Assembly (NCBI RefSeq): GCF_041052385.1
Contig: NZ_CP163439.1
Coordinates: forward strand, 3,523,001 to 3,587,000
Direction: 5' to 3'
Source: Streptomyces sp. R28
Lineage (GTDB): Bacteria; Actinomycetota; Actinomycetes; Streptomycetales; Streptomycetaceae
Length of the DNA stretch: 64,000 nt
Positions 31,270-42,667 of the stretch are shown one piece after another. Numbering within the stretch: position 1 is the stretch's first letter; each line of letters starts with the position of its first letter. The notes below the pieces were generated by a model. It searched no databases and was not told the DNA's origin. It saw only the letters and a list, made by a program, of their open reading frames with translations. A program made the translations under genes and the position numbers.

Positions 31270-31728
31270 TCACGAGACTCCGCTGAACCGCCGCACGTAC
31301 CGCCGCTGCCACGGCGTCTCCACGGCGTGCCGGTCGTAGCCCCGGCGCACGAAGTCCACGGCCTCCTCGGCCGGTACGCCGTCCAGCACCGCCAGACACG
31401 CCAGCGCCGTCCCCGTACGGCCGCGCCCGCCACCGCACGCGATCTCCACCCGTTCGACGGCCGCCCTCTCCCAGGCCTCGGCGAGTGCGGTGCGGGCGGC
31501 CTCGCGGTCGGACGGGAGACGGAAGTCGGGCCAGCGGATCCAGTGGGATTCCCAGGGGATTTCGCGGGGTGGCCTGCCGAGGAGATAGACGCCGTACGAC
31601 GGGGTCGGCGTACCCGGTTCGAGGGGGCGGCGCAGACCCCGGCCCCGGACCAGTCGCCCGGAGGGCAGCCGGAGTACGCCCGGTCCCCGCTCGTTCCAGC
31701 GCTCGCCGCTGTCCGCCACACTCGCCAC
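31270..31728 (-). CDS. Protein tyrosine phosphatase-like protein
   Basis: A ~152-residue cytoplasmic protein with the CX5R phosphatase loop CGGGRGRTG near residue 103, preceded by the strand VERVEIAC and followed by LACLAVLDG, as in dual-specificity phosphatases. An Asp-bearing loop (IRWPDFRLP near residue 72) may give the general acid. GTG 31728 was chosen because upstream in-frame residues do not resemble the fold. The C-terminal residues (RRFSGVS) abut the IS element's left end, so the tail may have been altered by the insertion. Target protein unknown. Confidence 0.78.
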   Translation of the reverse strand: MASVADSGERWNERGPGVLRLPSGRLVRGRGLRRPLEPGTPTPSYGVYLLGRPPREIPWESHWIRWPDFRLPSDREAARTALAEAWERAAVERVEIACGGGRGRTGTALACLAVLDGVPAEEAVDFVRRGYDRHAVETPWQRRYVRRFSGVS

Positions 31729-31809
31729 ACGTCCATTCGAACCCGGCCCCGCGCCCCGGGCAACCCAATCGGCCGCACCGGTGGTCTGGAGGGCGAGGGA
31801 GGGTGCTTG

Positions 31810-32334
31810 ATGCAGGCCGAACAAGAGGCCCAGTTCCAGGAATTCGTCAGGGCACGGTGGTCCCACCTGGTGCGGACCGCGTATCTGCTCACGGGCGACG
31901 CGCACCATGCCGAGGACCTGACGCAGACGGCGCTGGCGAAGGCGTACCGCTCATGGCGGCGGGTGGCACGCGCCGACAATCCGGAAGCGTATGTCCGGCG
32001 CATGCTGGTCAGTTGCAACAGCGACCGGTTCCGCAAGCGGCGGGTCGCCGAGTCGCTGACCGCCGCGCCGCCGGAGACCGCGGGGAGCGAGGCGGGCTAC
32101 GCGGGCGTGGACGAGCGTGGCGCGCTGCTCGGCGCGCTCGCCCAACTGCCGCCCAAACAGCGGGCGGTGGTCGTCATGCGCTATTGGGAGGACCTGTCCG
32201 AGGGGGAGGTGGCCGACGTGCTCGGCTGCTCCATCGGCACGGTCAAGAGCCAGGCGTCGAAGGGGCTGGCGAAGTTGCGTACGTATCCGGGGCTCGCTCG
32301 GATGACGCCGTCCGGGCAAGGAGGCAGCAGGTGA
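31810..32334 (+). CDS. ECF RNA polymerase sigma factor, SigE family
   Basis: A 174-residue sigma factor. Region 2 includes LVRTAYLLTGDAHHAEDLTQ plus NPEAYVRRMLV, and region 4 includes LPPKQRAVVVMRYWEDLSEG plus SIGTVKSQASKGLAKLR. The small size and the YLLTGD/AEDLTQ block are typical of the SigE-type (SACE) ECF group of actinobacteria. ATG 31810 follows GAGGGAGGG. Its stop overlaps the next start (GTGA), so the sigma factor and the membrane protein downstream are coupled; the latter is the presumptive regulator. Confidence 0.92.
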   Translation: MQAEQEAQFQEFVRARWSHLVRTAYLLTGDAHHAEDLTQTALAKAYRSWRRVARADNPEAYVRRMLVSCNSDRFRKRRVAESLTAAPPETAGSEAGYAGVDERGALLGALAQLPPKQRAVVVMRYWEDLSEGEVADVLGCSIGTVKSQASKGLAKLRTYPGLARMTPSGQGGSR

Positions 32335-33266
32335 ACGACGACGAGCGGCGACAGGGAGCGCAGAGCGAACCGGACTTCGAGGAGCGGTTGCGGGAGCTGC
32401 TCGCCGAGGACGCGTACACGATCCACCCGTCGCCGGCGCCCTATCCGGCGATCCGGCGCCGGGGCGTGGTCGAGCGGCGGCGCCGGGTGGCGGCGGCCGG
32501 GGCGGTGCTGGTGACGCTGGCGGCGATGCCGGTCGGGGCGTACGCGCTGAGCGGTGGGGGTGCGGGCGGGGGCGTGGCGACGACCCCGACGCCCTCGGTC
32601 AGTGCCACGCGGGCCGCGTCGCCGACGCCGTCCCCGACCCCGAGTGGGCCCGCACGGCCGGCCACGGAGGGGCAGCTGCTCGACGGGATCACCTTCGAGC
32701 AGGCGGTGGACGGGCTGGAGAAGTGCCTGGACTACCAGCGGTCGGGATCCTTCGGGGACGACACGGACCCGGGCGAGCCGGAGGACTACGGGATCATCCT
32801 GGCCATGCGCAGCACCGGCGACTCCAACACGCCCGGCGACGGCATGTACGTCGTCGCGATGCGTCAGACGCCGCAGCAGACGTACCTGATCTGCAACGTC
32901 AAGAACGGCGAGGCCCAGGGCGTGACCGGCTTCGGTGACGACACCGACGCCATCCCGGACGAGGGGCCGGTGTTCGTCGACCCCAACAGCGGCAAGCTCT
33001 TCCAGCAGTCGTTCCTCGACCGGGGCAACTGGAAGCTTCCGTTCCGATGGGCCGTGACCGGCACCGTCAAGCCGTCGGTGGCCAAGGTGACGGTGTCCTA
33101 CGGCGACTCCAGCAGCGAGGCCGCCCTCGACCACGGCCGGTTCGTGGCGTCCGGCGTGCTGAACGAGCAGGTCACCCTCGCGCCGCACGTCAAGGGCTAC
33201 GACGCCGACGGCAAGCTGGTCTACGACTCCGACGAGGACAAGTACTACCAGCGGACCCTGCCGTAG
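32331..33266 (+). CDS. Membrane protein paired with the SigE-type sigma factor
   Basis: A 311-residue protein with one transmembrane helix (VAAAGAVLVTLAAMPVGAYAL, residues ~51-72) after a charged cytoplasmic N-terminus (FEERLRELLAEDAYTIHPSP). The outer part begins with a Thr/Ser/Pro-rich linker (SPTPSPTPSG) and continues with a ~190-residue domain with two cysteines (KCLDYQ, ICNVKN). The architecture and the GTGA coupling suggest a membrane anti-sigma factor or accessory sensor, but no zinc-binding HxxxCxxC motif is present, so the anti-sigma role is unproven. Confidence 0.8.
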   Translation: MNDDERRQGAQSEPDFEERLRELLAEDAYTIHPSPAPYPAIRRRGVVERRRRVAAAGAVLVTLAAMPVGAYALSGGGAGGGVATTPTPSVSATRAASPTPSPTPSGPARPATEGQLLDGITFEQAVDGLEKCLDYQRSGSFGDDTDPGEPEDYGIILAMRSTGDSNTPGDGMYVVAMRQTPQQTYLICNVKNGEAQGVTGFGDDTDAIPDEGPVFVDPNSGKLFQQSFLDRGNWKLPFRWAVTGTVKPSVAKVTVSYGDSSSEAALDHGRFVASGVLNEQVTLAPHVKGYDADGKLVYDSDEDKYYQRTLP

Positions 33267-33285
33267 CACCGACGTAGCACCGACT

Positions 33286-33324
33286 GGGCCGGGGGCGCCG
33301 CACAGGGGACGGCGCCCCCGGCCC
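33286..33324. terminator. Strong convergent terminator
   Basis: GGGCCGGGGGCGCCG (33286-33300) pairs perfectly over 15 bp with 33310-33324, with a 9-nt loop. It lies between the membrane protein gene and the convergent AraC gene. Confidence 0.85.
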
Positions 33325-33333
33325 TCGCCGTTG

Positions 33334-33828
<495 letters not shown>

Positions 33829-33927
33829 ATCTTCCCGGGCCGCCTCCCACCGCGTCCACTCCCGGGTCTGGCGGGAGCGGGACGCGAGGAGAGCCATCGC
33901 CGGTGCCGAGGCGAGACACATCGCGGG

Positions 33928-36291
<2,364 letters not shown>

Positions 36292-36370
36292 CGTGTGGTC
36301 TCCATCTACAGCTCGGTCGGGAACGTCGCCGGTGGGGGCGCGGGGTGGTCGCTGGTGGGCGCTGGTGGGC

Positions 36371-36781
36371 TCAGCCCCGCTCCTGGATACGGATCAGGTT
36401 GCCGGCGGGGTCGCGGAACGCGCAGTCGCGGATGCCGTACGGCTGGTCGGTCGGCTCCTGGACGACCTCGGCGCCGCTCGCCTGCACCTTCTCGAAGGTG
36501 TCGTCGACGTTCGCGGTGGCCAGCAGGATCCAGCCGTAGGTGCCCTTGGCCATCATCTCGGCGATCGTGCGGCGCTCGTCCTCGGTGATCCCGGGGTCGG
36601 CGGCCGGCGGCGCCAGAAGGATGGACGTACCGGGCCGGCCGGCGGGGCCGACCGTGATCCAGCGCATCTTGCCCTGCCCGACGTCGGTGCGGACCTCGAA
36701 GCCGAGGGCGTCGCGGTAGAAGGCCAGGGAGGCCTCCGGGTCGTCGTGCGGAAGAAAGCTGGCGTGAATCGAGATGTCCAT
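36371..36781 (-). CDS. VOC-family (glyoxalase/bleomycin-resistance-like) protein
   Basis: A 136-residue protein of the vicinal oxygen chelate fold with paired beta-alpha-beta-beta-beta modules: HDDPEASLAFYRDALGFEV at the start and TFEKVQASGAEVVQEPTDQP then CAFRDPAGNLIRIQE at the end. The metal or drug site cannot be assigned from sequence. ATG 36781 was chosen over 36790 because it gives the standard M-D-I start. It lies upstream of the UvrA-like gene on the same strand, 79 bp apart. Confidence 0.85.
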   Translation of the reverse strand: MDISIHASFLPHDDPEASLAFYRDALGFEVRTDVGQGKMRWITVGPAGRPGTSILLAPPAADPGITEDERRTIAEMMAKGTYGWILLATANVDDTFEKVQASGAEVVQEPTDQPYGIRDCAFRDPAGNLIRIQERG

Positions 36782-36855
36782 GCCCGTCACGCTAGCCGTG
36801 GCAGGTTGGCCACGCTTCTCGATTCCTGACGGACCTCAGCGACACCGCCGTTTCC

Positions 36856-37067
36856 TCGCCCCCGCCGCCCCTACCCGTCCCATCCCTGGGGGCTGCGCCC
36901 CCAGACCCCCGCTTCGGCCCTGAACGGGCCTCGTCCTCAAACGCCGGACGGGCTGAAATCAGCCCCTCCGGCGTTTGAGGAGCGGGGGTCCAGGGGGCGG
37001 AGCCCCCTGGCGGGGTCGAAGGGGCAGCGCCCCTTCAGGATGGGACGGGTAGGGGCGGCGGGGGCGA
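36856..37067. repeat. Self-complementary ~210-bp intergenic repeat, copy 1
   Basis: The ends are mutual reverse complements (TCGCCCCCGCCGCCCCTACC at the left, its complement at the right) and the centre holds TCAAACGCCGGA / TCCGGCGTTTGA. It fills most of the space between the VOC gene and the end of the FadR gene. Copies 2 and 3 are at 44649 and 63155. Confidence 0.85.
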
Positions 37068-37076
37068 CTCGCCGGG

Positions 37077-37808
37077 TCAGGCGATCCCGCGTGACGTCCG
37101 CGCGGTGATCCCACGGAAGTGAACGGTCATCGCCCGCTGCGCCCCCTCCACGTCCCGCGCACGCAGGGCGGTCACGATGTCACGGTGCCAACGGGCAGTG
37201 AGCTCGGGAGACGGGTCGTCGGGGCGCCCCCGGGCACCGGAAACACGCCGGAACACCGTCCAGAACGCGGCCAACAGCTGCGGCACGAGATCGTTGCCGA
37301 GAGACGCGTACAGCAACTCGTGGAACTCGCGGTCCAGCTCGGGAAAGGCCCGCCCCGACCGCCCCGCCACCTCCATCCGGGACACCACCGCATCCAGCCG
37401 GTCCAGCTCCCCCTCGGTGACCGTCGCCGCCACCCGCCGGATCAGCCCCTCCTCCAGCACCTCCCGCACCTGAAGGATCTCGGCGAGCGCGCCCGAGTCG
37501 TCGTGATCCTGATCCTGCCGGGCGAGCGTGCGGAAGGTCAGCCCGTCGATCAGCGGAGTGAGCGAGGCCTGGCCCACATACGTCCCGTAGCCGTGCCTGA
37601 TCTCCACGATGTCGAGGGCCTGGAGCGCCTTGAGCGCCTCGCGGACGGAGTTGCGGCTGACGCCGAGGTCGTCCATGAGCTCGGCCTCGGTGGGCAGGAG
37701 CGCGCCGGCCCGGAGCCTGCGGTCGATGATCAGCTGCATGACCTGGCGCTGGATCCGGCTGTTCCTGGACTCCTCGGACGTACGACTGTTCCTGGGCTGC
37801 CCGGGCAT
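37077..37808 (-). CDS. FadR-type GntR regulator
   Basis: About 243 residues from ATG 37808 (37817 also possible). The N-terminal winged helix reads LRAGALLPTEAELMDDLGVS followed by RNSVREALKAL, and the C-terminal all-helical FCD domain has VREVLEEGLIRRVAATV and metal-type histidines in REFHELLYA and RWHRDIVTAL. The FCD domain senses a small acid or sugar acid. It is divergent from the ABC importer operon, with a symmetrical GGTCCGACC at 37905-37913 between them. NanR of sialic-acid systems is the same type of protein. Confidence 0.9.
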   Translation of the reverse strand: MPGQPRNSRTSEESRNSRIQRQVMQLIIDRRLRAGALLPTEAELMDDLGVSRNSVREALKALQALDIVEIRHGYGTYVGQASLTPLIDGLTFRTLARQDQDHDDSGALAEILQVREVLEEGLIRRVAATVTEGELDRLDAVVSRMEVAGRSGRAFPELDREFHELLYASLGNDLVPQLLAAFWTVFRRVSGARGRPDDPSPELTARWHRDIVTALRARDVEGAQRAMTVHFRGITARTSRGIA

Positions 37809-37904
37809 GCGGCGCATGGTACGCGCACCCGGACGTCCCACATCCCATGTCCGCGGGATACGGCCCTGACGGGGGGTCAACTCACGCCATTTCACAGCGC
37901 CATT

Positions 37905-37913
37905 GGTCCGACC
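37905..37913. promoter_or_regulatory. Candidate FadR/GntR-type operator
   Basis: TTGGTCCGACCTG, with the perfect 9-bp core GGTCCGACC, matches the TGGTCNGACCA form bound by many FadR-family proteins. It lies in the 268-bp gap between the regulator (minus) and the importer operon (plus), about 95 bp from the regulator start. Confidence 0.55.
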
Positions 37914-38076
37914 TGTGGCAGATGCGCCATTCGTGTGAGATCCCTTGACCGCCCCCACCGCCCCACCTATGGTCGCGCTGACCGTCAGGACGTAGGACGT
38001 CGTATCTCCTCGCATCACCCCATCGCTCTCCTCGCACCCCCATCGCCGGAGCACACCACCCACCGCTGGAGGAACC

Positions 38077-39705
38077 GTGCGCGACGTGACCCACGACGTG
38101 CCGGCGCTGCACCGCCGGTCGTTCCTGAAGTACACCGGCGCGCTGGGCGCGGCCGCCGCCGTCTCCGCGTCGCTGTCGGCCTGTTCGTCGGGGCCCGAGT
38201 CCACGAACGAGACCGGCGGGGGCGGTGGCCGGGACCGGACGCTCACGGCGGTCATCGGCTACGGCAACGACGGCAGCTGGGACCCCACGCAGACGGCGTC
38301 CGCCTTCTGCATGGCCGCCAACAACCACATCTACGAGGGGCTCCTCGACACCGACCCGATCTCCCGGGAGCCGTACGCCGCGCTCGCCACCCAGGTGCCG
38401 GCGGACCCGAACGCCACGTCCTGGAAGTTCACCCTGCGCGCGGGCGCGAAGTTCCACGACGGCAAGCCGGTCACGGCCGACGACGTGGTCTTCGTCTTCG
38501 ACCGGATCCTCGACCCGAAGACGCAGACCCTCGCCAAGGGGTTCTTCGCCAGTTGGCTCAAGGAAGTGCGGAAGATCGACGCGCAGAACGTCGAGCTGGT
38601 GCTCAAGTTCCCTTTCCCGGACGGGATTTCGCGGCTCACCCTCGCCAAGATCATGCCGAAGCACGTGTTCTCCCAGCCGGGTGCCTGGGAGGACGCCATC
38701 AAGGGCAAGGCGATCGGCTCGGGGCCGTACCGGCAGACCGCCCACCACCCGAAGTCCAACACCACCTTCGAGGCGTATCCCGACTACAACGGCCCGCGCA
38801 AGGCGGCCTTCAAGAAGATGAACTGGCTGACGATCGTGGACGCGGCGCCGCGCGTGGCCAGGATCTCCGGCGCGAGTGCGGGCGCGCAGATCGCGGACAA
38901 CATCCCGTACGCCAACATCGGGCAGTTGGAGAGCGGCGGGCTGACGGTCGCGGGCGGGGCCGGGATGAACAACCTGTTCCTGATGTTCAACACCCAGCAC
39001 AAGCCCTTCGACGACGTACGCGTCCGCCAGGCGCTGCACTACGCCATCGACACCGAGAAGATGATCGAGGTCGCGCTCAAGGGGCACGGCAAGCCGTCGT
39101 CGTCGTTCCTCAACGAGGCCAACCCCAGCTACCGGCGCGCGAAGACCGTCTACGACCACGACCCCGACAAGGCGAAGGCGCTGCTGAAGGAGGCCGGGGT
39201 CAGCGGGCTGGAGATCGAGATCCTGGCCGTCAACGTGAGCTGGATCGTCGACTGTCTGCCGACCATCAAGGCGTCCTGGGACGCGATCGGCGTCAGGACG
39301 ACCCTCTCCCCGCAGGAGACGACGGCCGTCTTCACCAAGATGGACCAGAAGCAGGACTTCCAGGTCGTCGTCGCCGCCTCGAACCCCAACCAGTTCGGCC
39401 TCCACGCCGACCTGATCATGCATTACAACTACGGCCCCGAGAACCTGTGGATGCAGTACACGCGGTGGGCCGGCAACTCCGTCGCCAAGGCGCTGTTCAA
39501 GGACATGGACCGGGCGACCCAGGAGTCGGACACCGAGAAGAAGAGGACGATGGTCCAGGACTACATCGACGTCGTCGCCGAACAGGCCGTGCTCTACCCG
39601 GTCGTCCACAACGAGCTGATGACGGCCTGGAACCCGAAGCAGCTCACCGGCATAAGGGCCCAGCCGTATCCCGGTATCAACCTCCTCCAGGCCAAGTGGT
39701 CCTAG
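38077..39705 (+). CDS. ABC importer substrate-binding lipoprotein (oligopeptide class)
   Basis: A 542-residue solute-binding protein of the SBP_bac_5 (DppA/OppA) type. The N-terminus combines a twin-arginine motif (HRRSFLKYTG) with a lipobox (LSAC), so it is a Tat-exported lipoprotein. FTLRAGAKFHDGKPVTADDV is the family signature near residue 120. GTG 38077 follows GGAGGA. First gene of the operon that continues with two permease genes, ATPases and an aldolase. The oligopeptide class also includes sialic-acid importers, which fits the downstream aldolase and sialidase. Confidence 0.92.
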   Translation: MRDVTHDVPALHRRSFLKYTGALGAAAAVSASLSACSSGPESTNETGGGGGRDRTLTAVIGYGNDGSWDPTQTASAFCMAANNHIYEGLLDTDPISREPYAALATQVPADPNATSWKFTLRAGAKFHDGKPVTADDVVFVFDRILDPKTQTLAKGFFASWLKEVRKIDAQNVELVLKFPFPDGISRLTLAKIMPKHVFSQPGAWEDAIKGKAIGSGPYRQTAHHPKSNTTFEAYPDYNGPRKAAFKKMNWLTIVDAAPRVARISGASAGAQIADNIPYANIGQLESGGLTVAGGAGMNNLFLMFNTQHKPFDDVRVRQALHYAIDTEKMIEVALKGHGKPSSSFLNEANPSYRRAKTVYDHDPDKAKALLKEAGVSGLEIEILAVNVSWIVDCLPTIKASWDAIGVRTTLSPQETTAVFTKMDQKQDFQVVVAASNPNQFGLHADLIMHYNYGPENLWMQYTRWAGNSVAKALFKDMDRATQESDTEKKRTMVQDYIDVVAEQAVLYPVVHNELMTAWNPKQLTGIRAQPYPGINLLQAKWS

Positions 39706-39722
39706 CGCCCGGGAGTCCCTGA

Positions 39723-40682
39723 GTGGTCACCGTCGTCAGGATCCTGGCCCGTCGCATCGCGCTGCTCGTGCCGCTGATGCTCGGCATCGTGCTGTTCGTG
39801 TTCCTGGTCATGCGGTTCTCGGACGTCGACCCGGCGTCCGCGTTCTTCCAGGGCGCCAACCCCACCGCCCAGCAGCTGCACGACTTCCGCGAGGAGAACG
39901 GCCTGCTGGATCCCCTCCCCGTCCGCTACGTCGCCTTCATCGGCGACCTGCTCCACGGCGACATGGGCATCAGCGCCCTGACCCGGGCGCCGGTCGTCGA
40001 CCAGGTCATGACCGCGCTGCCGCTCACCCTCCAGCTCACCTTCCTGGGCCTCGGCGTCGCGGTCGTACTGTCGCTGCTCGGCGGCGTGACGGCGGCCATC
40101 TACCGCGACCGCCTGCCCGACCAGATCATCCGGGTCGTCTCCCTCACCGGGGTGGCCGCCCCCGGCTTCTGGCTGGCGCTGCTGATGATCCAGTACCTCG
40201 CCGTCGACCTGGGCTGGTTCCCGACCGGCGGCTACATCAACCCGGCGGACTCCTTCACCGGCTGGCTGAAGACCATGACGCTGCCCGCCTTCGCGCTGTC
40301 GCTTCCGGTGGCGGCGCAGCTGACGCGGATCGTGCGCACGGCGGTGGTGGAGGAGCTGGACAAGGACTACGTCCGCACGGCGATCGGCAGCGGGCTGCCG
40401 CCGCGGGTGGTGGTCGGCCGGAACGTCCTCAGGAACGCGCTCATCAACCCGCTGACCGTGCTCGGCCTGCGCGTCGGCTATCTCCTCGGCGGCGCGGTGG
40501 TCATCGAGACGATCTTCTCCCTGCCGGGGATGGGGAAGCTGATGATCGACGCCGTGAAGAACGGCGACCCGGCGGTGGTCCAGGGCGTCGTCCTCACGAC
40601 GGCGACCGGCTTCGTGGTCGTCAACCTGGTCATCGACATCCTGTATCTGCTGGTCAACCCGCGCCTGCGGGAGGCGACGTGA
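39723..40682 (+). CDS. ABC permease, DppB-like
   Basis: A 319-residue membrane protein with six transmembrane helices, opening MVTVVRILARRIALLVPLML and containing the coupling motif RIVRTAVVEELDKDYVRTAI followed by GSGLPPRVVVGRNVLRNA, as in DppB permeases. The start is GTG 39723, 17 bp after the binding-protein gene. Its stop overlaps the next gene's GTG (GTGA). Confidence 0.92.
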   Translation: MVTVVRILARRIALLVPLMLGIVLFVFLVMRFSDVDPASAFFQGANPTAQQLHDFREENGLLDPLPVRYVAFIGDLLHGDMGISALTRAPVVDQVMTALPLTLQLTFLGLGVAVVLSLLGGVTAAIYRDRLPDQIIRVVSLTGVAAPGFWLALLMIQYLAVDLGWFPTGGYINPADSFTGWLKTMTLPAFALSLPVAAQLTRIVRTAVVEELDKDYVRTAIGSGLPPRVVVGRNVLRNALINPLTVLGLRVGYLLGGAVVIETIFSLPGMGKLMIDAVKNGDPAVVQGVVLTTATGFVVVNLVIDILYLLVNPRLREAT

Positions 40683-42667
40683 CGTTCAACCGCAAACGCC
40701 TCGCCGAGGCGCTGTCCCGGCCCGGCATCCGGCTGCACGGCTGGCGCCGGCTGCCGCTGTTGTCGAAGGTCGCGTTCTGCTTCCTGGCGGTCGTGGTCCT
40801 GATGGCGCTGCTCGCCCCGCTGCTCTCGCCGCACGACCCGCTCGACCAGCAGCCGCCCGTCGACGGCACCGGGCACCCCTCCGCCGACCACTGGATGGGC
40901 CAGGACAGCCTCGGCCGGGACATCCTCGGCCGGCTGATGTACGGCGCCCGCTGGTCGCTGGCGATCGGCCTCGGCGCGACCGGGCTCGCGCTGGTCGTCG
41001 GCGCCCTGCTCGGCGCCGTCGCCGCGACCTCCCGCAAGGCGGTCGACGAGACGCTGATGCGCTGCCTGGACGTGGTGATGGCGTTCCCGGGCATCGCGCT
41101 GGCCGCCGTGCTCGTCGCGGTCTTCGGCGGCGGAATCACCGTCCTGATCTGCGCGATCGCGTTCCTGTTCACGCCGCCGGTGGCACGGGTGGTCCGGGCG
41201 AACGTCCTCGACCAGTACGGCGAGGACTACGTCACGGCGGAACGGGTCATCGGTGCCCGCACCCCGCACATCGTCATCAGGCACGTGGCGATCAACTGCG
41301 CCGCCCCGGTGCTGGTGTTCTGCACGGTCCAGGTGGCGGAGGCGATCGTCTTCGAGGCGTCGCTGTCCTTCATCGGCGCGGGCGTGCGGCCGCCCGACCC
41401 CTCCTGGGGCAGCGTCATCGCCGACGGCAAGAACATGGTGCTGACCGGGGGCTGGTGGGCGACCGTCTTCCCCGGCCTGCTGATGCTGGTGACGGTGCTC
41501 TCGCTGAACATCCTCTCCGAGGGCGTCTCGGACGCGTGGGCGGCGCCCTCGGCGCGCGAGGTCGACGTACGGGACGACGACGACCGGCTGGAGGCGCCGG
41601 AGCCGGGCAGCGGCGAGGTGCTGCGACTTCCGGGGCTGACGGAGGCGGCGGCGCGGCTGCGGGCACGGGCACGCCCGTTGCCCCAGGGACAACTGCCGGT
41701 ACTCGCCGTCGAGAACCTGGCGATCGGCTTCGAGGGTCGGCACGCCGGCGTGGACATCGTCGACGGCATCAGCTTCGAGGTGCAGCCCGGTGAGGTGCTG
41801 GGCCTGGTCGGCGAGTCGGGCTGCGGGAAGTCGCTCACCGCCCTCGCGGTGATGGGCCTGGAGCCCAAGGGCGCCCGGGTGCGCGGCCATGTCCGTTTCA
41901 ACCAGCGGCAGTTGGTGGGCGAGCCGATGCGCGTACGCCGCAGGCTGCTGGGCCACGAGATGGCGATGATCTACCAGGACGCCCTGTCGTCCCTGAACCC
42001 GGCGATGACGATCCGCTCGCAGCTCAAGCAGGTCGTACGCCGCGGAGGCCGCCGTACCCCGCACGAACTGCTGACGCTCGTCGGCCTCGACCCCGAACGC
42101 ACCCTGCGCAGCTACCCCCACGAACTCTCCGGCGGCCAGCGCCAGCGCGTCCTGATCGCCATGGCCCTGTCCCGCGACCCGAAACTGATCGTCGCCGACG
42201 AGCCGACGACCGCGCTGGACGTCACCGTGCAGGCGCAGATCATGGAGCTGCTGCTCAGGCTGCGGGAGGAGCTGGGCTTCGCCCTGATCCTGGTCTCGCA
42301 CGACCTCGCGCTGATCGCGGACGTCACCGACCGGGTGGTCGTGATGTACGGCGGCCAGATCGTGGAGACCGGCGTGACCGCCGACCTGGTGGAGGCACCG
42401 GCGCACCACTACACGCGGGGCCTGCTGGGCAGCGTGCTCTCGCTGGAGTCGGCGCAGGAGCGGATGACGCAGATCAAGGGCGTGGTCCCCTCCCCCGCGG
42501 ACTTCCCGGCGGGCTGCCGTTTCGCGGACCGGTGCCCGTTGGCGAGCGAGATGTGCCGGACGACGGCGCCCGACCTGTCGGGGACACCGGCGCACACGGC
42601 GGCCTGCCATCACCCGGCGATCCTCCTGGCGCCGACGGATCGCTCGGAAAGCGAAATCGTCCAGTGA
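40679..42667 (+). CDS. Fused ABC permease-ATPase (DppC-DppD fusion)
   Basis: A 662-residue fusion. Residues ~1-285 are a DppC-like permease with the N-terminal helix, the [20 protein letters not shown] periplasmic loop and [17 protein letters not shown] ~45-residue charged linker follows. Residues ~340-662 are a DppD-like ATPase: Walker [10 protein letters not shown], signature [15 protein letters not shown], Walker [13 protein letters not shown] and an oligopeptide C-terminal cysteine motif ([14 protein letters not shown]). Usually these are two genes. A similar permease-ATPase fusion is, from memory, part of the corynebacterial sialic-acid importer. Translationally coupled to the upstream permease (GTGA). 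Confidence 0.92.
   Translation: MTFNRKRLAEALSRPGIRLHGWRRLPLLSKVAFCFLAVVVLMALLAPLLSPHDPLDQQPPVDGTGHPSADHWMGQDSLGRDILGRLMYGARWSLAIGLGATGLALVVGALLGAVAATSRKAVDETLMRCLDVVMAFPGIALAAVLVAVFGGGITVLICAIAFLFTPPVARVVRANVLDQYGEDYVTAERVIGARTPHIVIRHVAINCAAPVLVFCTVQVAEAIVFEASLSFIGAGVRPPDPSWGSVIADGKNMVLTGGWWATVFPGLLMLVTVLSLNILSEGVSDAWAAPSAREVDVRDDDDRLEAPEPGSGEVLRLPGLTEAAARLRARARPLPQGQLPVLAVENLAIGFEGRHAGVDIVDGISFEVQPGEVLGLVGESGCGKSLTALAVMGLEPKGARVRGHVRFNQRQLVGEPMRVRRRLLGHEMAMIYQDALSSLNPAMTIRSQLKQVVRRGGRRTPHELLTLVGLDPERTLRSYPHELSGGQRQRVLIAMALSRDPKLIVADEPTTALDVTVQAQIMELLLRLREELGFALILVSHDLALIADVTDRVVVMYGGQIVETGVTADLVEAPAHHYTRGLLGSVLSLESAQERMTQIKGVVPSPADFPAGCRFADRCPLASEMCRTTAPDLSGTPAHTAACHHPAILLAPTDRSESEIVQ

Larger units (their letters stand above)
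29903..31272 (-). mobile_element. Decayed IS605/IS1341-type insertion sequence
   Basis: About 1.37 kb carrying only a tnpB relic and no tnpA. The right end (low coordinates) shows a perfect subterminal hairpin CCCGTCGCT-AA-AGCGACGGG at 29911-29930 followed on the minus strand by GTAGTTGAC at the boundary. The left end near 31272 shows GGGCT-GA-AGCCC (31248-31259) and CCCCGGGG. It inserted between two converging genes, the beta-lactamase and the phosphatase-like gene, touching both 3' ends. Exact ends are uncertain by a few bases; no target duplication is expected in this family. Confidence 0.75.
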
